Positions 51,706 through 57,447 of a stretch of 64,000 bases of DNA are shown here, piece by piece. The DNA is from Methylobacterium thuringiense (GTDB lineage Bacteria > Pseudomonadota > Alphaproteobacteria > Rhizobiales > Beijerinckiaceae): positions 124,001 through 188,000 of the forward strand of contig NZ_BPRA01000006.1 of NCBI RefSeq assembly GCF_022179645.1, given 5' to 3'. Positions within the stretch are counted from its first letter, which is position 1, and the number at the start of each line of letters is the position of its first letter. The translations under genes were made by a program, and so were the position numbers. The notes beneath the pieces were generated by a model. That model was not told the origin of the DNA, ran no database searches, and worked only from the letters and a program-made list of their open reading frames with translations.

Positions 51706-52121
51706 CGCAGTCCCATCCGACCACCGGCGCGGAACCCGACGTGGATTGCCCCGTCTCCCTGGAGCTGCTGGGCCAAGTCTACCGGGCCGACGATTACGAC
51801 CTGCCCTATATCCTGGAAGAGATTCAGCCGCTGCTGCGCGCCCGGCTCGCGGGTTATCTCTACAGCAAGAGCCACATGCACCAGCTCGGCCTCAAGGTGG
51901 CCCGCTCTTGCGAGCGCGACGACCTGATCCGCGCGATGGGCGAGATCGGCTCGGTCATCCACGGCCAGGCCTCGTTGAAGCCCGCCCCCGTGGCCGTGGA
52001 CCCGAAAGCGCCGCCGCCGCCGAAGAAGATCAGCCTCGGCGGGGCGCAGGCGAAACCCCCGGCCAAGAAGATCAGCCTCGGCGGTTCGGCCGCCAAGGGC
52101 CGCAACTTCGACTTCGATTGA
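51702..52121 (+). CDS. Hypothetical cytoplasmic protein with repeated KKISLGG tail
   Basis: 139 residues, overlapping the exported gene by 4 bp. The N-terminal 85 residues form a helical domain (CPVSLELLGQVYRADDYDL, YLYSKSHMHQLGLKVARSC). The tail repeats KKISLGG twice between Pro/Ala-rich stretches and ends NFDFD. No family recognised. The KKISLGG units may be short linear interaction motifs. Confidence 0.7.
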   Translation: MTQSHPTTGAEPDVDCPVSLELLGQVYRADDYDLPYILEEIQPLLRARLAGYLYSKSHMHQLGLKVARSCERDDLIRAMGEIGSVIHGQASLKPAPVAVDPKAPPPPKKISLGGAQAKPPAKKISLGGSAAKGRNFDFD

Positions 52122-52144
52122 GGCGCACGGATTGAGGCGCACGG
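52117..52144. repeat. Exact 14-bp tandem duplication over the stop codon
   Basis: ATTGAGGCGCACGG occurs twice in a row; the first unit contains the TGA stop of the preceding gene. The duplication leaves the reading frame end intact. Probably a recent slippage event. Confidence 0.65.
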
Positions 52145-52171
52145 CGGAACGTATCGGGCCAAGCGGGACTT

Positions 52172-52276
52172 TAGAGCCGTACCCGACCCGATTGCATCGG
52201 GCCGGCGTCTCTAAGCCTTCATTGTGACGCGCTTTCTTTCGACCAACCGGCAACCACTTGGTCGGAAAGCGCTCTA
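52172..52276. repeat. Palindromic dispersed repeat, family A (inverted copy)
   Basis: TAGAGCCGTACCCGACCCGATTGCATCGG... ending GGTCGGAAAGCGCTCTA, the reverse complement of the layout at 33753 and 46598. It lies 28 bp before the ATG of the next gene. Confidence 0.75.
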
Positions 52277-52304
52277 ACCAGCCTCGATCGCAGGAGCCCT
52301 TCGC

Positions 52305-52568
52305 ATGTTCGGACCGTGGTGGACGCTCGGCATGGACACCGCGATGCTCGCCCTCGAATCGCAGGCCGTGATCGGTCTGCGGATGGCGAAGCTCGCGGCA
52401 GGTGGTGCGGGCGCCCAGGCCGAGATGCAGCGCATGGTCAGCGAGAAGGTGCTCGCGGCCGGTGAGACCGCGATGCTGATGGCGACCGGCGGCACGACCC
52501 AGAGCATCGTCTCCGGCTACCGCAGCAAGGTCCGTGCGAACCGGCGCCGGCTGTCGGGACCGCAATGA
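52305..52568 (+). CDS. Small helical hypothetical protein
   Basis: 87 residues starting MFGPWWTLGMDTAMLAL. A long amphipathic helix (QAVIGLRMAKLAAGGAGAQ, EMQRMVSEKVLAAGETAML) and a basic C-terminus (KVRANRRRL) give it a phasin-like look, but I do not recognise a family. GGAG lies upstream of the ATG. The repeat ends 28 bp before it and may overlap the promoter region. Confidence 0.65.
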   Translation: MFGPWWTLGMDTAMLALESQAVIGLRMAKLAAGGAGAQAEMQRMVSEKVLAAGETAMLMATGGTTQSIVSGYRSKVRANRRRLSGPQ

Positions 52569-52702
52569 GCGATGGGTAGCGTGTCCCGGATGTGACGCGC
52601 AGCGGTTGTACCGATCCCGCGCATGTTGCGGCGCACGCCCGTTAACGCCCTCTTAACCATGGCCTTCCATCGTCCGACTTGGACGGACCACAGGAGAGCT
52701 TC

Positions 52703-53026
52703 ATGGACGTGATCGAGCACCGGGTGCGTGAGCGCGCCTACTACATCTGGGAAGGCGAAGGCCGCGTCGTCGGCCGGGCGGACGCCCACTGGTTCCAGGC
52801 CGAGGCCGAGTTCGCCGCCGAAGCCGTCCCCGTCGCCGAGGTGAGCGTGGGCAAGGCCGCGCCGGCCGCCCGCGCCAAGGCTCCGGCCAAGGTTGCCGCG
52901 CCGAAGCCGGCCAAGGCTGCAGCGAAGGCCGCTGCCCCCAAGGCTCCGAAGGCCGTCGCTGCCAAGGCGCCCGCCAAGCCGAAGAAGTCCCCGCCTGCCG
53001 CCGAGGTCGGCCTCTCGCTTCACTGA
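52703..53026 (+). CDS. DUF2934 protein with histone H1-like Ala/Lys/Pro tail
   Basis: 107 residues. The N-terminal DUF2934 motif (HRVRERAYYIWEGEGRVVG, then HWFQAEAE) covers about residues 6-38. The C-terminal half is almost entirely Ala, Lys and Pro (KAAAKAAAPKAPKAVAAK) and strongly basic, like bacterial histone H1-type or nucleoid-binding tails. GGAGA lies upstream of the ATG at 52703. A role in DNA binding is inferred from composition only. Confidence 0.75.
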   Translation: MDVIEHRVRERAYYIWEGEGRVVGRADAHWFQAEAEFAAEAVPVAEVSVGKAAPAARAKAPAKVAAPKPAKAAAKAAAPKAPKAVAAKAPAKPKKSPPAAEVGLSLH

Positions 53027-53157
53027 CGCGGACCACCGCCCTTCGAGGCCCGCCGCCCGTAACCCGGGCGGCGGGCCTCGCGCGTTTCGGAGGAACGCGG
53101 CGGCAGCTTGGCCGTTGACAAAGCGAGCGCGCGACGGCGCGACCGAGGACGAGATCG

Positions 53158-53442
53158 ATGCGACCCCTGTTTGTGCTGCTCGGCGCCATCGCGCTGATGC
53201 CCGTTCCGGCGTCAGCGGTGCCCTCTGGCCGCGACCGGCAGGATGCTCCGGTTCTCGTGGGCCAGCCGATCGGTTCGCCCGGAGGCCGGGCCCCCTGGAG
53301 CAGGCCCTGGGAGTACGATTCCGGCAGCGGCAACGACCGCCGTCCGGAGCTGCCCTACTACCAGCAGGGCCGCGGCCAGCAGACCGGCGGACCGGCGCGT
53401 AACCTCCTGCCAGATGACGGCCTGCAGCTGTTTCCGCGCTGA
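53158..53442 (+). CDS. Small exported protein
   Basis: 94 residues with a signal peptide (LFVLLGAIALMPVPASA, cleavage near residue 20). The mature part is Gly/Arg/Pro/Gln-rich and disordered (RGQQTGGPARNLLPDDG). No cysteine. No family recognised. It follows the DUF2934 gene after 131 bp. Confidence 0.65.
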   Translation: MRPLFVLLGAIALMPVPASAVPSGRDRQDAPVLVGQPIGSPGGRAPWSRPWEYDSGSGNDRRPELPYYQQGRGQQTGGPARNLLPDDGLQLFPR

Positions 53443-53599
53443 CGCGGCCGGCGTCCGACCCCGGACGTGGCTGCATGGCGGCCTTGCATGGAGCCGTTCC
53501 AAGCTGTGAGCAGCCTGGGGATAGTCGGCAAAGCTATGGCGTGACGCGCCGGAAGGCCGTAAAGCGCCGCGTCGAGACACGCCCCAGCGGATCCTGATC

Positions 53600-53800
53600 A
53601 TGCAGATGACGGCCGAGCCGAGTTCCATGCTGGCGACCCAAGCGCTCCAGCAGCAGGTCGCCGACGCCATGGGCAATAACGCCCTCCCGATCAGCAAGCT
53701 CCTGCGTCTGATGTGGGCGATCGAGGCCGAATCGAGCCCCACCAAGGAGCGCCTGCGCGCACAGCTGCGCGCCCGCATCGGCGCGCCGCTCTCCAGCTGA
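53600..53800 (+). CDS. Small hypothetical protein
   Basis: 66 residues, mostly helical (MLATQALQQQVADAMGNNA, KLLRLMWAIEAESSPTKER). ATGs at 53600 and 53606 are both possible; GGAT lies upstream. No family recognised. A dispersed repeat begins five bases after its TGA. Confidence 0.55.
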   Translation: MQMTAEPSSMLATQALQQQVADAMGNNALPISKLLRLMWAIEAESSPTKERLRAQLRARIGAPLSS

Positions 53801-53804
53801 ACGG

Positions 53805-53918
53805 CTCTAGATCACGCTGCGTTTCGATCGAATCGATCAAAACGCAGCGTGATCGATTCAAAAGGTTAGAGCAGGCTTCGCGCGAAAAACCGTTGCCACT
53901 TTTTCGCAGCCTGCTCTA
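53805..53918. repeat. Palindromic dispersed repeat, family C (two hairpins)
   Basis: First hairpin: ATCACGCTGCGTTT (53811-53824) with AAAACGCAGCGTGAT. Second: TAGAGCAGGC (53867-53876) with GCCTGCTCTA (53909-53918). The last CTA is the stop codon TAG of the minus-strand gene starting at 54224. Confidence 0.75.
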
Positions 53919-54224
53919 GCGCCGGCGCTGCCGGCGCTGCCGGCGCGTCTTGGCGTGGCGGGCCGGCCGCGTCGAGCGCTTCATGCAGCCGAAATAGAGC
54001 TGCTTGCCGATCTCGCGCAGGCCGAGATTCAGCGGGTCGGGAATCGAGAACACGCGGGCCTTGGCCTCGGCGCGGCAGGCGGCGTCCTGCAGGCTGGTGA
54101 TCGGAGCCTCCTGCGCCCGCGCGGAACCGGCGAAGGCCAGGCCGGCGAGAAGCAGCGTCGCGCCGAGGCATCGGGACGGGACGGGCCGGGAGGCCCCTCG
54201 CGGACGCACGGCGTGACGCTGCAT
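53916..54224 (-). CDS. Small exported basic protein
   Basis: 102 residues from the ATG at 54224, with GGGGAG eight bases upstream. Signal peptide LGATLLLAGLAFAGSARA; the mature part has a Cys pair (ACRAEAKARVF, YFGCMKR) and a strongly basic C-terminus (RHAKTRRQRRQRRR). The stop codon is the end of the adjacent repeat, so the native C-terminus may have been altered by its insertion. Confidence 0.68.
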   Translation of the reverse strand: MQRHAVRPRGASRPVPSRCLGATLLLAGLAFAGSARAQEAPITSLQDAACRAEAKARVFSIPDPLNLGLREIGKQLYFGCMKRSTRPARHAKTRRQRRQRRR

Positions 54225-54521
54225 CGAACTGTCTCCCCAAAAGATCTGATTCCGCGCGCGCATCGACTGGCAACGGCCACGCGCTTCGTCTGTACGACGG
54301 CCCGCGCACTCTGCAAGAGGGGCGGACGACTGACGTGTGAATGGTGACGGGCGCCGCATCACGTCCAGTTCATGCAGAGTGGGCGCCGATGCTCTGCCGT
54401 CGCGCTTTTGTCGACTTGCTGACCGAGCGTCGCCACGGCGATGCAGGCAATAGGGTCAGTCTCGTCGACCGCGGCGAGCAGATCTCGACTGCGATCGACT
54501 GCCGAAACCGTCGGCCGCCGC

Positions 54522-54803
54522 TCAGGGCCGCACCCACAGGCACGGGCCGTCCTTGAGGCTCCGGCACTCGTAGGGCGCGTCGCCGATCATCGCGCGCTTC
54601 TCGACCTCGCCCACTCCCTCCGCCGGGATCGCCCGGCATCCGCCGAACTCCGCAGGGATGGTGTCGCCCTCGGGCTGCTGCACCATCAGGCGGCGCAGGG
54701 TCACGAGGTTGTCGCAGGCGATCACCGCGGGCTGGGCGGGGGCCGTCTCGGCGGCCGCTCCGGTGCAGGCGAGGACGAGGCAGGCGATCAGGGGCAGTCG
54801 CAA
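54522..54803 (-). CDS. Small exported protein, paralogue of the gene at 54914
   Basis: 93 residues. Signal peptide PLIACLVLACTGAAA; the mature part has VIACDNLVTLRRLM, GGCRAIPAEG, and APYECRSLKDGPCLWV. Four Cys in the mature part suggest two disulfides. The same pattern (Cys-x-x-Leu-x-x-LR, later YEC-x-SL) occurs in the next upstream gene, so the two form a tandem paralogous pair. Function unknown; periplasmic. Confidence 0.7.
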   Translation of the reverse strand: MRLPLIACLVLACTGAAAETAPAQPAVIACDNLVTLRRLMVQQPEGDTIPAEFGGCRAIPAEGVGEVEKRAMIGDAPYECRSLKDGPCLWVRP

Positions 54804-54913
54804 GGCACGGTCTCCGACGGTTCGAGGCGTCGCCGGAAACTAGGCCGCCTGCCGGATTTTCCCATGCCCGGCCGCGAAGATCGGCAGCGGCGATCCGGTT
54901 CTCGCTCTCCGTC

Positions 54914-55303
54914 TCAGCGCTTGGGCTTCCCTTGCGGCGGAGCGGCGGGGGCAGGGCGGACCGGCGCGGCCGTCGCCGAGCCGGCCACGGTCCAGTGGCA
55001 GATCGCGGTGCCCTGAAGGCTCAGGCACTCGTAGGCCCGGCCGTTCAAGGCCACGAAATCGGCGACCCCCGTCACGGCCTTCCGGTCGAGCACGCTGCAG
55101 CCGAGGTCGGATTTCGGATCGGTGATCGCCGGGATCGCGGCGGCGGCCTCGTCCTTGGCGTCGCGCAACACGGTGCGCAGGTTCGCCAGGGACGCGCAGG
55201 AGATCACCGGTGGCATCGGGTCGGCCGGCCGCGGGGGCGCCTGCGCCGCGGCCGGCAGGGCCGCCGCGAGAACGAGAGCCGCGATCGAGAGACCGGTGCG
55301 CAT
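54914..55303 (-). CDS. Small exported protein, paralogue of the gene at 54522
   Basis: 129 residues from the ATG at 55303. Signal peptide LSIAALVLAAALPAAAQA; then VISCASLANLRTVLRD, DLGCSVLDRKAVTG and RAYECLSLQGTAICHW, which align with the shorter neighbour, and a Pro/Ala-rich tail (APAAPPQGKPKR). Four conserved cysteines. It lies 110 bp upstream of its paralogue, same strand. Confidence 0.7.
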   Translation of the reverse strand: MRTGLSIAALVLAAALPAAAQAPPRPADPMPPVISCASLANLRTVLRDAKDEAAAAIPAITDPKSDLGCSVLDRKAVTGVADFVALNGRAYECLSLQGTAICHWTVAGSATAAPVRPAPAAPPQGKPKR

Positions 55304-55333
55304 CGACCCATCCGTGCGAGATCGTCCGCGCTC

Positions 55334-55436
55334 TAGAGCATCGCCCCGGAGATCGGATCCGGGGCGATGCTCCAGGTTTTCGTGTTGCATCGGCTTTTTC
55401 CGAAAACCAGCGGCCACGTTTGGGGCCGATGCTCTA
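55334..55436. repeat. Palindromic dispersed repeat, family B (best copy)
   Basis: TAGAGCATCGCCCCGGAGATCGGATCCGGGGCGATGCTCC is a near-perfect hairpin, followed by GTTGCATCGGCTTTTTCCGAAAACC and GGGGCCGATGCTCTA. Ends are TAGAGC and GCTCTA. Copies diverged from it are at 18585 and 24526. Confidence 0.75.
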
Positions 55437-55475
55437 GCACAGCGCTTCAAGAAGGATCGACAGCCCTGTCCCCGG

Positions 55476-55979
55476 TCACGGCGTCGCGCGCTTCAGCTTG
55501 GCGAAGCGCTTCAGGGCCCGCTCCCGCCGCAGCCGCGTCAGGCGATCGATCCAGAAGATGCCGTCGAGCTGGTCGATCTCGTGCTGGAGGCAGGCGGCGG
55601 CGAAACCCTCGGCCGCTTCCTCGTGCGCGCTCCCGTCGAGGTCGCGGTAGCGCACGCGGATCCGCTCGGCGCGCTCGACGGATTCGGTGATGCCGGGCAT
55701 CGAGACGCTGCCCTCCACCTGCGAGGCCCGCTCCGCCGAGGCCTCGACGATCTCTGGGTTCACGTAGACCGTATGCGGCATGTCGGGCTGCAGCCGGATC
55801 ACGACGATCCGCGCCGGCTCGCCGATATGCGGCGCCGTCAGCCCGATCGCGGAGACGGCGCGCAGCGTGTCGAGCACGTCCCCGGCGAGGGCGCGAAGGC
55901 CCGGATCCCAGGTCTCGACCGGCCGTGCCGGCAGCTTCAGGCGGGGGTCGGGAAACAGAATCAGATCGCGCGCAGGCAT
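55476..55979 (-). CDS. Peptide deformylase homologue with lost metal ligands
   Basis: 167 residues with the PDF fold and order of motifs, but the active site is broken: motif 1 is G46-LTAP-H51 (usually GLAAPQ), motif 2 is E89-G-S91-V-S (metal Cys replaced by Ser) and motif 3 is H133-EID-Q137 (second metal His replaced by Gln). I checked the codons: Ser91 is AGC and Gln137 is CAG. True deformylases need all three ligands, so this is probably a non-catalytic PDF-like protein. No fmt gene is adjacent. Start ATG at 55979. Confidence 0.85.
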   Translation of the reverse strand: MPARDLILFPDPRLKLPARPVETWDPGLRALAGDVLDTLRAVSAIGLTAPHIGEPARIVVIRLQPDMPHTVYVNPEIVEASAERASQVEGSVSMPGITESVERAERIRVRYRDLDGSAHEEAAEGFAAACLQHEIDQLDGIFWIDRLTRLRRERALKRFAKLKRATP

Positions 55980-56186
55980 GTTGGGTTCGAACCGGACACT
56001 ATTCGCTTCGGGAGGTAGGGATGAGGCGGGCCGACGATCAGTCGATCCGACAGGAACGGACCTGCCGGCATTCTCACGCATTGGAGAAAGAATTTCTAAG
56101 CGGGCGGCCGTGTTGATTTTATCGGAACGAAGCCCGTTGCCATGGGTTGGCCCCGCAATCTGTAGCATGGGAAAGGAGGTCTCATC

Positions 56187-56426
56187 GTGAAGACCGCAAA
56201 AATCTTGCTCGCCGGCGCCGTCCTGGCCGCCACCCTCGGCGCCACCATCCCGGCCTCCGCGCAGCGGCTGACCATCGGCCCCGACGGTCCAGGCATCGAC
56301 CTTCGCAACAGGAACCAGCGCCAGCGCGACCGTGAATGGTCCCGCCGCGACCGCGAGGACGGCTATTACCGTCAGCAGCGCTACCGCGACCGCGACCGTG
56401 GCTACCGCCGCGACTACGATTACTGA
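56187..56426 (+). CDS. Small exported Arg/Tyr-rich protein
   Basis: 79 residues from the GTG at 56187, with a perfect AAAGGAGGT ribosome-binding site. Signal peptide KILLAGAVLAATLGATIPASA, cleavage near residue 25. The mature part is rich in Arg, Asp, Tyr and Gln (RNRNQRQRDREWSRRDR, YYRQQRYRDRDRGYRRDY), ending DYDY. Similar tails are frequent in Rhizobiales periplasmic proteins of unknown role. Ends in a terminator. Confidence 0.72.
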   Translation: MKTAKILLAGAVLAATLGATIPASAQRLTIGPDGPGIDLRNRNQRQRDREWSRRDREDGYYRQQRYRDRDRGYRRDYDY

Positions 56427-56450
56427 GTTTTACGGCAGCATCGCTGTCGA

Positions 56451-56475
56451 GGGGCCGGGCAACTGGCCCCTTTTT
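56451..56475 (+). terminator. Rho-independent terminator
   Basis: GGGGCC (56451-56456), an 8-base loop, GGCCCC (56465-56470), then TTTTT. It follows the gene at 56187. Confidence 0.75.
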
Positions 56476-56570
56476 CGTGCGTGCTCGGTCGATTGTGCGT
56501 CCGCCGGATTCGTTTCGACGCGATGGCGTCGGGCCATAGGGGCTCGAATTTTGTTTTGGAATTCCGTCTT

Positions 56571-56608
56571 TCGACCAAGTGATGTTTCCTTGGTCGAAAA
56601 GCGTTCGC
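56571..56608. repeat. Partial family A repeat (first hairpin only)
   Basis: CTTTCGACCAAG...CTTGGTCGAAAAGCG matches the first hairpin of the family A copies with a shortened loop. The second arm is missing. Confidence 0.5.
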
Positions 56609-56690
56609 CTGATGAGGATCAGATGCTCGGCATCTATTCGAACGTCCGCCCAAGGTGGAAAGCAGCCGTAAGACCAAGGGGCAATTGCTC

Positions 56691-57215
56691 TCAGGCACCG
56701 AGCACCCTGGGGTCGTTCGGATCGCGCCAGAAGCATTGAACGGCACGCAGGCTGATCGGCACGAGCCGTAGCCATACAAGTGGACGGTGGATCAGTGATA
56801 CCGCCTGTATCCGAGCACGTACGAGTTGAGCTTCGGCAGGGATGTGCCCCAAGGCAACAGCCCGCCGCCACGCCGCGATTGCTTGATCCATGTCCCTCGG
56901 CGTGATCCGACCGGCCCGGTAGTGCCCGCCGAGCGCGTAGGCTGCGGGCGGGAACCCTTTGTCCGCCGCATCCCGCAGCAAATCCAGCACGCGCTCGACT
57001 TGGCCCATCGCATGAAGAAACGAGGCGAAGCGGTAGCTCGCCTCCGGGTCGCCGCCTGCTGTCGCGCTCTCCAACCAGCGAGAAGCGAGGGCGAGATCAG
57101 GCGCGATAAACTTACCTTCCCAGTATGCCCAACCGAGCCACATCTGGTCTGCGACGCCACCTCTCTCGGCCGCGCTGACATAGCCGTGCAGTTCGACATC
57201 CGACCACTTGCTCAT
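56691..57215 (-). CDS. Sel1-like repeat protein
   Basis: 174 residues of helical Sel1/TPR-like repeats (DQMWLGWAYWEGKFIAPD, ALASRWLESATAGGDPEAS, YALGGHYRAGRITPRD, AWRRAVALGHIPAEAQL). These fold into a superhelix for protein-protein contact. The C-terminus ends in a hydrophobic segment (PLVWLRLVPISLRAVQCFW) that could bind the membrane. Start is the ATG at 57215; the frame is open to 57317 without repeat character. No operon partner. Confidence 0.75.
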   Translation of the reverse strand: MSKWSDVELHGYVSAAERGGVADQMWLGWAYWEGKFIAPDLALASRWLESATAGGDPEASYRFASFLHAMGQVERVLDLLRDAADKGFPPAAYALGGHYRAGRITPRDMDQAIAAWRRAVALGHIPAEAQLVRARIQAVSLIHRPLVWLRLVPISLRAVQCFWRDPNDPRVLGA

Positions 57216-57326
57216 ACGACGGTTATGCGAGGGGTTGGGGTGTATGTCTGCAAACGGTGGAAAGCGGATGCGCCTCGCCGGTGCCGGACGTCGGACGCCC
57301 TTCACCAGAACGGGCAAGCCCTCACC

Positions 57327-57412
57327 GTCATCGCGAGCATAGCGTTGCGATCCGGAGCCGGTCCCGCAACGGTTCGGCGTTTGCGGCCCTAAATCGCTGC
57401 GCTCGCGATGAC
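57327..57412. repeat. Short MITE-like element with perfect 12-bp inverted ends
   Basis: GTCATCGCGAGC (57327-57338) and GCTCGCGATGAC (57401-57412) are perfect inverted repeats. The interior has GTTGCGATCCGG. Similar ends (GTCATC) occur at 49281. It lies between the Sel1-like gene and tamB. Confidence 0.65.
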
Positions 57413-57447
57413 GGGAACGGCCTTCTACCGCAGGTCGCGAACCGCCC

